The position numbers and the translations under genes are program-made. 64,000 bases of DNA from Desmodus rotundus (Eukaryota > Chordata > Mammalia > Chiroptera > Phyllostomidae): NCBI RefSeq assembly GCF_022682495.2, contig NC_071388.1, positions 175,675,622-175,739,621 of the forward strand, read 5' to 3'. The stretch's first letter is position 1; every line of letters begins with the position of its first letter. The notes under the pieces were generated by a model, which did no database searches, had not been told where the DNA came from, and worked only from the letters and a program-made list of their open reading frames with translations. Shown piece after piece: positions 37,572-49,270 of the stretch.

Positions 37572-38330
37572 TATACACACTTATATGACATCTTTATCCA
37601 TCTATTTGTCAGTTAGCACATAGGTGTTTTCCATGTCTTGGCTGTTGTAAAGAATGCTGCAATGAACTTAAAGATGCAGATACCTTTTTGAGACAGTAAT
37701 TTCATTTCTGTTGGCTATGTAGCCAGAAGTGAATTTGTTGGGTCATATGGTAGTTTTATTTAATGTTTTTTTTTTTTTTTTAAATACACCATACTGTTTT
37801 TCATAGCGGCTGTACCAGTTTGCATTCTCATCAGCCTTGTACAAGGGTTCCATTTCCTCCTAAATCTTTCCAGGATTTATCACTTATTTCTTTTTATATT
37901 AGACCTCCTAATAGGTGTGAGGTGATATCTCATTGTGGTTTTTATTTGCATTTTCCTAAGATTAGCATGTGAGTATCTTTTCCTGTACTTTTTGGCTATC
38001 TGTATGCATTCTTGAAAAGTTCAGGTCCTTTATCCATTTTTAATTGTATTACATTTTTTGTATTGAGTTTTAATGGTTTCTTATGCATTTTTATATCAAC
38101 CACTGATCAGATATGTGGTTTACAACTATTTTCTCACATTATATAGGTTGCCTTTTTATTTTGTTGTTTTGTTTTTTGTGCAGAAACTTTACAGTTTGAT
38201 ACAGTCCTATGTGTTTACTTTTGTTTGTGTTGCTTGTGCTTTGAGTGTTGAATCCATAAAGTCACTGCTAAGACCCATGTCAAAGGGCTTTTTCTTCTAG
38301 GAGTGCTATGGTATTAGGTCCCAGAATTCA
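37010..38330 (-). mobile_element. Old L1 (L1M-type), minus strand
   Basis: A second, separate L1 in reverse: 3' UTR ('TATGTTGAGATATCATACAC', 'AGTTGCACAATGCAATGATT', 'ATTATAGTCACTCTACTTTA'), then ORF2 ('TGACTTATTTCACTTACCGT', 'AGCGGCTGTACCAGTTTGCA', 'AGGTGTGAGGTGATATCTCA', 'CTTTGAGTGTTGAATCCATA'). An AT microsatellite has expanded within it. No useful frame remains. Confidence 0.88.
37517..37578. repeat. (AT)n/(AC)n microsatellite inside L1
   Basis: (AT)n, ACACACAC, then a longer (AT)n. It lies where L1 normally reads 'CATTGTGTATATA', so it expanded from an L1-internal seed. Confidence 0.9.
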
Positions 38331-38648
38331 GTGTTTCATTGGGACTTCAACACATGAATTGGGAAGGGGGCACAATTAGGCCCATTAAGTCCCCCATGTG
38401 ATTGGGCTCCATGAGGACCTGGCACGTCTTGTCTATCATAATTCTGTCTTGTCTATATTTTTATGTAGTTTTTGAACAAATGAGTGAAAATGGGTAAATG
38501 ACCATTTCCCCAGATGTGAAAGTAAGTTGTGACTTTATTTTTATTTACAGCATTGTCTAAAGCTGACAGCTTCAGTCTATAAACAATTGAAAAGCTTAAA
38601 TCAGGTAGAAATATATTCACAATCTAAGACAATGATAGTTATTTTCAA
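38331..38648. other. Short unique stretch, no gene seen
   Basis: No repeat or exon recognised in these ~320 bases. Confidence 0.5.
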
Positions 38649-38662
38649 GCTAACTATAATAT

Positions 38663-38880
38663 GTTTTAAAGATTTTATTCATTTATTTCTAAAGAGAGGG
38701 GAAGGGAGGGAAAAGAAAGGGAGAGAAACATCAAGAGAAACATGTATCGGTTGCCTCTCAAACGCACCCTAAAGTGGGACTGAACCTGCAACCCAGGCAC
38801 GTGCTCTGACTGGGAATGAAACTGGCAACCGTTTGCTTTGTGGGACGATGCCCAACCTACTGAGCCACACTGGCCAAGGG
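38663..38880 (-). mobile_element. VES SINE, minus strand
   Basis: In reverse: tail, 'GGGAGAGAAACATCAAGAGA', 'GCAACCCAGGCACGTGCTCT', diverged B-box 'GGGAATGAAACTGGCAACCG' and head 'CCACACTGGCCAAGGGG'. A perfect 14-bp duplication GCTAACTATAATAT is at 38649-38662 and 38881-38894. A short internal duplication of 'GAGAAACATCAA' is present near 38722. Confidence 0.95.
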
Positions 38881-38894
38881 GCTAACTATAATAT

Positions 38895-39319
38895 TAACAT
38901 CACTATGATGAAAACTTTCTCCGTAATTTTCTATTTTCTCTACTTATGGGTTTTTAAAAAGAATGCCATCAAACCAGAAAAAAAAACAACCCCCAAACAA
39001 AAAAACAATGTGATTAGATTATTCCAACCCATATGTTTCTGAACTATGTTTTGGAAGCTGGTTCCTTAAGAGACCTAAGTTTATGCTCTTCTTGAGCTGT
39101 CTTCTTCTTAACAGGCAATCCTTTTCCTGACTATTTTTTTATTACAGCTCCCATATAAAAATCGGCTCTTGAAAAGTTCTTTATATTTGCATCTTGTTTT
39201 ATAAATACAGAAAAGGAAATGTATAATTATATTTTAATGGCACATAGGCATGCATTTAAAAGAATACCAATGTACTATATAGTTAAGAACTACACAAATT
39301 TCATGAAATGTTCATCTGT
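38895..39319. other. Unique DNA, no gene seen
   Basis: No repeat or exon recognised. Confidence 0.5.
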
Positions 39320-39830
39320 GCATGCATTTCAGTAAACTTTTTATTAAAGTATAATATCTGTGAGAAAAGTATTCAAGTGTTAAGGATACAGCTCAATGAA
39401 TTTTCATTAAATAAAATGCAACTGGCATCCAAATAAGAAACAGAAGTAGCTCTCCCTAACGCCTCCCTCACGTTGATGATCTCATTCCAAGGTAACACCT
39501 ATGGTGACTTTCATCCACTCGGAGATATAGTTATGAATCCATATTGTGCACATAGCGATAGTTTGTATAGTATTCCATTCGCTAAACATATTTTAATTTA
39601 TACATCCTATTGTTGATGAGTATTCATGTTGCTCTCAGTTTATTTTTCTTTGTTTGACATAAATGGTATTATTAGAATTTTTGTACATTTGTGTTAAAGA
39701 TGTGTACCTACGTTGGACCTACACCGATAAGTAAGATATCTGGGTCATAATATATACACATTTCATTGTTAGTAAATTTTGTCAATAGTTTTCCAAAATG
39801 GTAATGCGATTACCATATTTTGGAAAAATT
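39320..39830 (-). mobile_element. Ancient L1 fragment, minus strand
   Basis: In reverse, 3' UTR-like and late ORF2-like phrases of very old L1M families: 'GGATACAGCTCAATGAATTT', 'AGGTAACACCTATGGTGACT', 'TATTGTTGATGAGTATTCAT', 'AAGATATCTGGGTCATAATA'. Divergence is high. Confidence 0.65.
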
Positions 39831-40214
39831 AAAAGGCTATAGCTTTAGCTGCTTTCGCCTGACAGCATGCATCAACCATCCAACAAATAATTTATAACCT
39901 CAGATGAATCCAATTCCCATCCTACATGACACTCCAATTCATTCCACATGGAGAAGAGAAGAGCTGTCCCTACTGAACCAGATCAAATTAATATTTGCAA
40001 GCAAATATATGTTTGCTATTATTTTGATCCAATATGCTTAGGAATTATGCAGCAATTGATAGTTAGAAAGGAGAAAATTTTATTGACTAACTTATAGATA
40101 GTGATACTGTAAGATTTATGATATCATTATCATTTGGGACATGTATTGACAGTCATGTATTTGGTAAATGTAACTACAGATTTCTCATGAGTACCTGTCT
40201 ATGTTAGACCTAAT
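39831..40214. other. Unique DNA, no gene seen
   Basis: No repeat or exon recognised. Confidence 0.5.
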
Positions 40215-40665
40215 TTCATTTTATTTTATTTGTTTATATTTTTATTATTTAAGCTGTTACACTTATTCCCACTTTTCTCCCCTTCCCCTCCCTCACCCAA
40301 CCCCACCTGCTCCTCACCTGTCCCCATCCCAAGCCAATCCATTCCCCCCATTGTCGTCCTTGTCCAAGTGATGTGCATAAATGTTGATTGGTCAATCCCT
40401 TCACCATCTTTCATCCTGTCCACACCCCCCTCCTCTGGCAGCTCTTAGCCTGTTCCATCTATCTAAGCTTCCATTACTATCTAGTTTGTTAGTTCATTGC
40501 GTTCATCACATTCCACATATAAGTGAGATCATGTAGTATTTTTCTCTCACTGACTGACTTAATTCACTTAGTGCAATTTTCTCCCCGTTCATCCACGATG
40601 CTGCAAAGTTTAAGAGTGTCTTTTTTGCTGCTGCATAGTATTCCACTATATAAATGTATCACTAG
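40215..40665 (-). mobile_element. L1 3' end, minus strand
   Basis: In reverse: AT-rich tail, 'TGTTACACTTATTCCCACTT', C-rich 3' UTR, then 'CACATATAAGTGAGATCATG', 'TGACTTAATTCACTTAGTGC' and 'TTGCTGCTGCATAGTATTCC' from ORF2. Intermediate in age between the L1M pieces and the copies with clean duplications. Confidence 0.82.
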
Positions 40666-40729
40666 ATAAATGTTTATAGTCTCCATCAATCTGATGGTAA
40701 AACAGATTGATTGATAAAGATAATCCCCT

Positions 40730-41398
40730 TTGAGAAAGCTAATATTTTAGTTTTTACCCTTCATTCTGTGTTTTAGTTCTAGTTTTTGTTTGGAATATTG
40801 GGTGCTTTCAGCACTACTATTTGTTGAAAATACTTTGAGCTTTGACTTTGCCTAAGATCTTTTGTAAAACATCAGTTCACTTTCTGTGTGTATTTCAAAT
40901 TCTATTCCATTCAAATGATTTATATTTCTATCTTTAATCCAACCAAACTGTATTGATTATGATAGTACAATAATAAATCTGAAAATCAGAAAATTTTGAC
41001 AAATGTCTTTTATGCATCTCTATAAATTTTACTATTGATTTGATTTTTTTACATTAAACCCTGGAGTGATTTTGTCTAGGATGGCATTGAATCTACACTT
41101 TAATTTGGAGAGAATTTTCATCTTAGTGATATACACTTTTTTGATACATTTATTTATTCATTAATATTTTTCAGCAAAGTTTTATAGCTTTGAAGTTTGA
41201 ATCTTGCAAATATTTTGTTAAATTTTTCTTCTTTTTATTTTGATTGCATTATATGACAGTTTTAAAATCTTTACTCTTGATTGTTTATTACTAATATACA
41301 GAATTATAATTGATATTTTATATTCCATTTGTGTCTTGCATCTTTGCTCATTGCTAAACTCTGATTAATTCTAGTAGGATTTTTGTTTATTTGTTTTT
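40730..41398 (-). mobile_element. Ancient L1 ORF2 fragment, minus strand
   Basis: Reverse-complement ORF2 phrases: 'GATGGCATTGAATCTACACT', 'TTGGAGAGAATTTTCATCTT', 'GCAAAGTTTTATAGCTTTGA', 'GCAAATATTTTGTTAAATTT'. It is interrupted on its right by the VES at 41413 and may continue to about 41720. Confidence 0.75.
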
Positions 41399-41412
41399 CT
41401 TTTATAAGTTTT

Positions 41413-41669
41413 TTTTATTCTCACCCAAGAACATTTTTTCATTGCTTTTAGGGAGAGAAAAATGGAGAGTGAAAAGGGAGAGAAAGAAACATTGATGCAA
41501 GAGAGAAGCATCTACATATCACTTTTTTCATGTGTGCAGACAAGGAATCGTAGGTGCCCAGACTGGGGATGAAACCCACAACCCAGGCATGTGCCCTGAC
41601 TGGGAATTGAACCTGCAATCTTTTGGTTATGAATCATGTTCCAACTAACTGATCACACCCACCAGGGCT
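41413..41669 (-). mobile_element. VES SINE, minus strand
   Basis: In reverse: T-rich end, 'GGGAGAGAAAGAAACATTGA', 'CAACCCAGGCATGTGCCCTG', 'GGGAATTGAACCTGCAATCT' and head 'CACACCCACCAGGGCTC'. CTTTTATAAGTTTT (41399-41412) and CTTTTATAGTTTT (41670-41682) form the near-perfect duplication. It lies inside an ancient L1. Confidence 0.92.
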
Positions 41670-41911
41670 CTTTTATAGTTTTCTACAGAGTTTCTTCACA
41701 CACGTGTCTACCCCATGGCATGTCTAAAAATTTTTATTTGATACCAAAAACTAAATATTATGTTTTTAAATGTTTAAACATTTAAATATTTATGTTTTAC
41801 ATTATAAATGAAAACTTGGGTTTTTATTATAAAAATTAAATTATTTGCTGTTTACTTTCATTCATTTGAAATCTGATTTCAAACTTTGCTAATACAGGAC
41901 TAATATACATA

Positions 41912-42143
41912 CAGTCATACCTCAGTACTCCTTGGTTTCAAACCTGTCAAACTCTGCCCTCGCATTTTGATGAGAAAAAAAAAAAATGTTTCAACACTTG
42001 GTGTTTGCTCATAGCATTTGCTGTAGAACTTGTATGAGTCACGAGGCTGCCCCGCAGGAGAAAATGCTTCACCTTCCGTACTCATTGGTTTCCGCATGCA
42101 TCGCGAGTTTTGGAATGAATCGACAAGTACTGAGGTACCACTT
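41912..42143. mobile_element. hAT-like non-autonomous DNA transposon (MITE)
   Basis: The ends are inverted: left 'CAGTCATACCTCAGTACTCC', right (read in reverse) 'AGTGGTACCTCAGTACTTGT'. CAGTGG-type termini around a ~230-bp body without a coding frame fit a non-autonomous hAT element, a group well known from bat genomes. An 8-bp target duplication is not clear. The body has a short A-run and 'TTGTATGAGTCACGAGGCTG', which gives it more CpG than its surroundings. Confidence 0.7.
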
Positions 42144-42865
42144 TAAATGTTACTTCAGGGATATTTTAGCCTCATAGCGAAGTATGCCTCTTTGAGGTTT
42201 GTTATCGAATATTCCTGTTGATCATCAAGGACTCTCCCACCTGGCTGGGCAGAGCTTGAAAGTCTCCCCAGCTTGGGTGAGCTCTGGGAATTGTTCAGCT
42301 CTCAACTTTTAAAAAATTAAACAATGGTATCATTTATTTTTATAGTCTATACATTTAAATAGGACTTTGATTAGGTATTCTTGAACATTTTAGACATATT
42401 TGGAGAGGTTAAGTAGAAAATTATGTTACATGAGATTAGTAACCAAATAAAAATCTGAAGTATTCATGTAGATATTATAATTCAGTTTTATTTTTTTAAT
42501 TAAAACAAAACAAAAAACAAAAAATGCACATCAAACCTTATGGTAATCAAAGCAAATATCTAGGTTTATGAAAATGTCGTGATTGGGATAATTCAACATC
42601 AATTTTATACAGAAGGCCGGGATTAAACCCCAATTGCTCAAAAAGTTTGAAATATATTCTCTTCCTTAAAAGAGGGAAGAAAATATTGAGCAAATGATAA
42701 TGATGCTTTACATTCTATGTGAATAATTATTTGAGAGAGTATATCACTTTCACCTATGTCTCCACCCCCTATTAAATTAAAAAAAAATAATATTTTAAAG
42801 GAACCTTAATAAGCTTTTCCTTTTTTCTCTTTAAGCGAGCCCTTAATTCATGCCCATTAATGCCC
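42144..42865. other. Unique DNA, no gene seen
   Basis: No repeat or exon recognised. Confidence 0.5.
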
Positions 42866-43017
42866 TTTTTAATTGTTGTTCAAGTATAGTTGTCTCCATT
42901 TCTGCCCCCCGACCAATTCCCCCCGCCCCACACATCCCTGCCTCCTACCCTCCTTTGGCTTTTCCATGTGTCCTTTATACATGTTCCTTGATGACCCTTC
43001 CCCTTGTACTCCTGTTC
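42866..43017 (-). mobile_element. L1 3' UTR fragment, minus strand
   Basis: 'TTGTTGTTCAAGTATAGTTG', C-rich stretch, 'TTCCATGTGTCCTTTATACA' is the reverse of the bat L1 3' UTR. ORF2 is absent: the element is truncated within or next to the 3' UTR. Confidence 0.8.
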
Positions 43018-43059
43018 AACTTCTATTGTGCATGTGAGAGGGGATAGAATTTCACTACA

Positions 43060-43440
43060 TGCCTGTGTGGTCCAGTATACAACAAAGATTCTCTATGTAT
43101 CTCTGAGGCAAGTTTTCCGTGTACTCCTTGCTTGAACTCTGTACTGTAACTTCCAGCTGCCTCAGTGTCCCCAGATGCCAATTATATCTTTTAACCCAGT
43201 GAAACCACCAGGGTCCTTTTGAGTTCTTGCTCCCTGTCCTTAAACTTCTGAAATTGCCTAGAGACTTAAAGCCAGGGCAGGTGGAGAGCTTACATCCCTT
43301 ATTTTCATCTCTCAGGGGTCACAATTTAGTGCTTCCTCTTGAGCAAATCCCACTAACGGTAATTTCTTACAGCTTTCTAATTGTGTATGGTAGAAGTTCA
43401 AGTAGTGTCTATCCTACTCCAGTATGGCCAGCAAGTTAAA
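43060..43440 (-). mobile_element. Possible old L1 5' region, minus strand
   Basis: Balanced composition and the ending 'CTACTCCAGTATGGCCAGCA' resemble the reverse of an old L1 5' end. It follows the L1 3' UTR piece with only ~40 bases between. The match is from memory and weak; an LTR is possible. Confidence 0.4.
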
Positions 43441-44997
43441 TCCCAAATTATAGTTTATATGAAAAAAATCAATAAAATAAAACACAATATGCATCAAGTA
43501 TAATTAATTAAGTTATATTAAACTAATCACTATTGATTAATTTTCCAATATCAGATTAATAGCACATTAAATAAATGTTTCTGAAATTTAAAATGAATAG
43601 TTGACCAAGGTATATATCTTTAGAGTCATATATGAATAGATAGATCGATCAATCTAGATGTCTTTTACTGGGAAGATAATTTAACATTGTCTCACTTCAT
43701 TCAAATATTGCACAACAAAAACAATAGTTTAACATCCTGATGATGACAATTAATATATTTTGAAAAGGTATGGTGATAAAAAATGAAAAATAAAGGATAA
43801 TAATCACTTATATTGCATTTGGAGAAAAGGTTAAAAACTCACAGGTGTCCAAGTGATGGTAAAATAACCCTGGTCAAAGCAGTCTTAATTTGTGAAAAAT
43901 ACATAAAATACAAGCCTGTCTTTTTCTTAGCATGTGTTTAGCAAATGTATTTCTGGTATTTTTTCATTATCTTCCTGTGACCTTCTTTAATGGTACTTTT
44001 ATAATCAATTAATGCTTAAATGTCTCACTTCAAACTAAGTACATGTATTAGTTGTTCTGCAAGTAGAAGCAAGGATATATAGAGTAGAAAAAAAGTGAGG
44101 AGCCATATAAGCTATTTCCTAATTAAATAAGGTAGTATTAAATATCTGTTTATGTAGAAGATAAATGTGAATTAAACAGGCTAATATAAGGATAGCTATA
44201 TTTGTCTACTCAGAGTAAAACTGCAGATATACCTTATTTATGGGTACATTCATCAGCTATGGAAATTGTCCCTAGACTAATCCCCTCTTTTCTACAGAAT
44301 TCACAACTTTTTTCCAATATAACCATCTGTTTTCAATAAACTCTTCTGTGCAAATGCCAGGGAATATTATTTATTGCCCTCACAGTCACAGTCAAGCGCA
44401 CAGACAGGAATAAAACAATGTATATTCCAGTTGGTACTTATGGTGACAAAGTATAATATTGAAGATTTGATCTGACACCGAGCATTTAAACACACATTAC
44501 AGTTTAGTGCTGCATTACTAGAACTGTTGGGAAATTAAGAGATGAAGGTTGTGACAAGTGTGAGAAACACAATTATAATTAGGAAAAATTATGCATAGAG
44601 ATAACATTCATGGCTTTGACAATCGGAAGCTTGTTCGTGACACACCCTTTCGCACCTTTCTGACACATGGCATATCTTCCTGTTCTGTCGCTCTATTTGA
44701 ACCCAGCCGGGAGAGAATTTTGAAGTGTTTGGGGAGAGTCGGATGTGATATATGAACACGTTTCTTGGTGTATGGGCACACACACACTTACAACATCGAT
44801 ACAATATGCAAAAGAGAGAAAAGTAGTGTAAGTCAAAGTAAGCAGGTGACGCTACTCATTCTGAAGATTCTTTTAGGAAAGTATTTTGCATATTTCCCCA
44901 AATATGTTAGATTTTTCCTCCAAAATAATGTCCATCTCTACCCATATTTTTATTGCAGAAGAACAACGTAGGTAGATATAAAATTGCTGATAAAGGT
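43441..44997. other. AT-rich DNA, no gene seen
   Basis: No exon or repeat family recognised. There is a short (GATA/GATC) patch near 43635. Confidence 0.5.
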
Positions 44998-45380
44998 TGT
45001 TATTGTCTGAATGTGTGCTCCTAAAATCATATATTGAAGGCGTAACATCCAATTTGATCTTTATTTGGAAGCAGGACAGTTAGGAAGGTAAGTGAGGTCA
45101 TAAGGGTGAGGCCCTAATCCAATAGGGCTGATGTCCTTATAAGAAGAGAAAACACCAGAGTTCGCTCCTGTGCACCCTCCTGCACCCGCCTTCTCTAGCC
45201 CTGTACGTGCACAGAGGAAAAATCCTGTGGAGACCTAGTGAGAAGGCCTCGGCCTACAAGTTGGGAGAGAGGTGTCCCCGGAAACCGACAATGTTGACAC
45301 CTTCAACAGTTCTTCAGTTCTGTTGTTTAAATCATCCGGTCTGTGATATTTTGTTATGGCAGTCTGAGCACACTAATATA
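44998..45380 (+). mobile_element. Solo LTR, ERVL-MaLR (MLT1-type)
   Basis: Nearly full-length LTR of the ancient MaLR class: 'TGTTATTGTCTGAATGTGTG' start, 'GAGGTCATAAGGGTGAGGCC', 'GATGTCCTTATAAGAAGAGA' (the TATA region), 'GAGAAGGCCTCGGCC' and the end 'TTTTGTTATGGCAGTCTGAG', 'CACACTAATATA'. No internal retroviral sequence flanks it, so it is a solo LTR. The MLT1 subtype is not resolved. Confidence 0.88.
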
Positions 45381-47513
45381 TAAGTTCATGCTATTTTATG
45401 TTCAAAACATTGATAAATGAATCATCAAGATTCTTAAATATATCGCCAAATTATTCTAACCAAGGCAAAAAGAACTCTGATATTTTCAAATAGAAACTAC
45501 AAGAGTTTGTGTGACAGTTAATTATAATTTTTAAATACTTTCCTATTTGTTTTTCTATCCCTTGCATCCTAAAGATTGTTATCTTTTATAGGAAATTACA
45601 TCTGAAACCAGACTTTGCCATTAACAGTAGACAATTTATTTTTGAGGCCAGAATTGACCACAGTAATTGTCAGGTAATCATATAATTTCTATAATGACTC
45701 AAACAACTTTTCCTCCAGAAACAAAATGGACCATGTTTAATGAGACACTAGACCACATAGTTTTACAGTTCCTATATGTGTTCATATCCTTTTAAAAGCA
45801 TTCTTTTAAAATATGAGTGAGTTTTATCACTATGCATAATAAGGTTTGATTGTTAACTAAACTGTGATAGCAATATTAAAAATCAGAAATATTCAAACAA
45901 ATGAATGGGCTTATTTTAAAACATTATATGAAGTAATAAAATTTACTCCCTGACCTTTAAAATGTTGGTGGTAAATTCATGATCTTTTGAAATAGCTTCA
46001 TAGGCCACTGAAAATTTATCTTAAAATAGTAAGTCTTCCTATTATGCAAAAGTATACCATTTGGAAAAAAAAAGAAAAGAATTACAATAGCACATGAAAC
46101 AGTTCGCAGAAAACACTGATCCCTAAGAAATTCTTAAAGCTGCATTAGGATTAAAGCAGACTAAACCTTGACAGTCCTGTTGACCATTCATTAGACATTC
46201 AAGGTCCCATGACACCCTTAGAAATAGCAAAGGTATTGACCCTCCAGTTCTGGCCTTACTCCAAATCTATTAATTAAATCCTCCCAACCTCAGATTCCCC
46301 ACGTATTTCTAATTAGGAAAATTATTCTTCATTTCTTTCTGATACTGCTATTGGGAAATGTTCTGGCACAAATCTCCTGTATCTGTTTTCCCTTGGACTT
46401 TAACTCCAGCACAGCTTGAAATTTTGGATGAATGACGTCTTTATATTTAAGATGCTCTGCCCTCTAATAAGCACTCACCATTGGACATTTCACAGAACAT
46501 GCTATTCAGATAAAACATGGTACCTTGCTTACAAATTTTGTTTTAACTTCTTAATCATAAAACATGATAAGAGAAGAAGTAAATGGCAACTTCAGTACAT
46601 TTTAATATACAGGGAAGAACATCCTGACAAGAAAGCAGAAGTTATGCTAATGAAAACAAAGTAAGGAATTGCCAAGCTTTCTCTTTTCACTGTTAAACTG
46701 GTACAATGGACTGAGTTGATGTGTGTGTATATAAGGGGGAACAGATGCAATGGCATATATTTAAATAGCCTTTGACACCAAGTCAGACACCTTGGCTTTT
46801 GCCCTGTAAATGGAACTTAACTATTTTTCTACTTGTTGCACATAATGTTCTTTGGGTTTTAGACAAATAAAATGTCTAAAAGTCTAAAATGTTATAGTCT
46901 AGACAAATAAAACCTACACTAAAAGTTTGTATGTATTATATTGACAGAATAATATCAGAGAATACTAAACATTCCATTTTAAATTAATAATCTCCAAACA
47001 TTTTAATTTTTATTCTCTGAAAAATGTGTTATTCTCCTGAACTAGTGGAAAATTATCCCTTTTTATCCCCTGATATGAAGAACATTTCTATGTCAATAGT
47101 TATCTTAGGAATGTATTCGCTGTTTGAGAAGGAAGCACAGTATAGAGGCTTCTGCTGGCAGGAATCTTCTTGGATTTCTGATAGGCCAAAGTTTTTGCAA
47201 GTGGAGTTTGACTATGTCTAGTGTAGAGGCAGAAATTAGGATAGATTCATTAATTTATTCATTAATTCAACAAATACTATTTCTTCATCTACCATGTGAA
47301 AGATGGATCTAGAAAATAAATAAGTCCTCTAGATGTCTTGTTGATTTCCATTTTATATCACCCACATATTTTCACTTAAATTCTTCAGTATTTGTATAAC
47401 ATCTTTCAAAGTGCTGAGGTCTCCTAAATGATAATGTCTCTCATTTTCATTTCTGTTTCAATTGAGTGATTTTGTTTGAAGCTGTTTTGACATTTAATGT
47501 TTTTTCACATGTA
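45381..47513. other. AT-rich DNA, no gene seen
   Basis: No exon or repeat family recognised. 46860-46915 has small local repeats of 'AGACAAATAAAA'. Confidence 0.5.
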
Positions 47514-48232
47514 TGAGGTCTGTCCACAAAGTATCCAGCCATGCACTATGAAAATTAGAGCTTTTTATTGAAGAATATACAAGAAACATTGCACAAAGGA
47601 CAATGATACATCAGTCCCCTTCAAAGTAGGCACCTTTGGACAGCATGATATTCCTTCTTCTCTGGTAGCAGAAGCCACAGAACAAAATTTGATACAACAC
47701 ATTCCAGGCCAAGATCCTGCATCAAAATCTTGGACACAGTAGTATTTGGAATCCCCAGGTCACCTTCTGGTTTTCACACTGTCAATCACCAATCTTTGTT
47801 GATTGCAGTCTGTACACGTTCAACAGTCTCAGGTGTTCTGCTTGTTTCAGGACCTCCAGAACGTGGATCACTTTCAACAGATTCTCGACCATCTTTGAAG
47901 CATTTGTGCCACACTTTTATTGTGCTGCACTCATTGCATCATCCCCGAAATACTTTGGAATCATCTGAATAGTTTCCATGGAGGAATGTTCAAGCTTAAC
48001 ACAAAATTTTATTCAGATTTGTTGCTCTACTTACTCAGTCATTTTGAATGTGATGGCCACACAGTACACATGCTCACTCAACAGCATCTTCCACCCCCAC
48101 TGTCTAGTACAGTGCAGTAATCATTGTTCCTACATGCACATTCCAGTCCACTCTACTTATAGCTGCCAGGTTACATTGATGTTGCACAAACCATTCTCAT
48201 TATGTTAACAATAACTGGACTTTCTCTGGACA
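47514..48232 (-). mobile_element. Mariner element, internally deleted, minus strand
   Basis: Left terminus 'TGAGGTCTGTCCACAAAGTA' follows a TA; the right terminus ends in 'CTGGACTTTCTCTGGACA' with its last bases lost. The minus strand encodes the transposase start (reverse of 'CTCAGTCATTTTGAATG' near 48040) and the helix-turn-helix part. The catalytic half is missing: the frame jumps to the 3' 'GGTGCCTACTTTGAAGG' block near 47625. Frameshifts are present. It cannot encode an active transposase. Confidence 0.88.
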
Positions 48233-48959
48233 ATTTTTTTTCTGGACAAAAATAATATTCGAAAGGATGGTGGCTATTATAATGTTTCAAATTTCTGTGT
48301 TTTCATGTCTTTCATAGAATATTGAATCTTGTTTGTGCATGTCTGGAAGGGTAATTGGGATGAGGAGAATGTAGAGGATGACTTCTCCAATTAGTTACAA
48401 GCTGAATTAGAGAAACATGGTTATAAGATGGAGACTTCAAAGCATTCAGAGGTGTCGAAGCAACCTAAATTTAAATGGCTTACTAAATTCTAAGATAGAG
48501 AATCGAGGATGATTCACTTAAAAATACTTATTTTATTAACTGCTTGACTTTATTTTTGCACTTGTAACACAAAAAATGAATGTTGTGATCTAAAAAATTT
48601 AAGGCAGATAAATTTCTCGAGGATATATTTGATTATTTCAAGGGTACCTTAAATCATCATCAATGTTGGTATGTTTCATGTTATTGTTATTGTTTTTTTT
48701 ACTGTAAAGTTACTCTTTAATCCTTTTTTTCATACCATGTTCTTTGAAAGAAAGTCATTATAAGAGTTTGAAGAATTAAGTTGCACCTTCTTGAAGGCAG
48801 ACTATTTACATATATTACTTGGAATCCATTCACATAGGGGATTTGCCTCTTATTTCCCAACTTATTTACTTATATAAGAATGTACTTATATCACTGTGGA
48901 CTCATAAATATTTTTTATACTTTTGGTTATAATACAGTACAACTTTATTTATTTTATTC
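48233..48959. other. Unique DNA, no gene seen
   Basis: No repeat or exon recognised. Confidence 0.5.
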
Positions 48960-49270
48960 ATGTTGTTCCAGCTTTGGCTGTTCAGCAGAGCTCCCAATAA
49001 GTGTTCCTGTATGTTTGACCTAACTTTATAATTTTTTGTGTGATTGCATGTATGCAGATGTATATGTTCTTTTGTTTTGTTTCATTTTTAACTTCATCCT
49101 TATTTTCTGGAACCACATCATGGTCTAGGCCAATTGTCCATATGTCCAGTCCAGGCCTAGAAATAGCTATTTCTTCAAGGACCGTGATTTATTTTATTGG
49201 AGAACGGTATTAGAAACCAAGATTTCAGTGCTAGGTGTATCATATTCATTTTTTGAACCACATTCATAGC
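48960..49270. mobile_element. Ancient L1-related fragment (tentative)
   Basis: 'CAGGCCTAGAAATAGCTATT', 'TCTTCAAGGACCGTGATTTA' and 'TTGGAGAACGGTATTAGAAA' match a phrase I know from very old mammalian L1 sequences. Orientation and family are uncertain. Confidence 0.45.
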
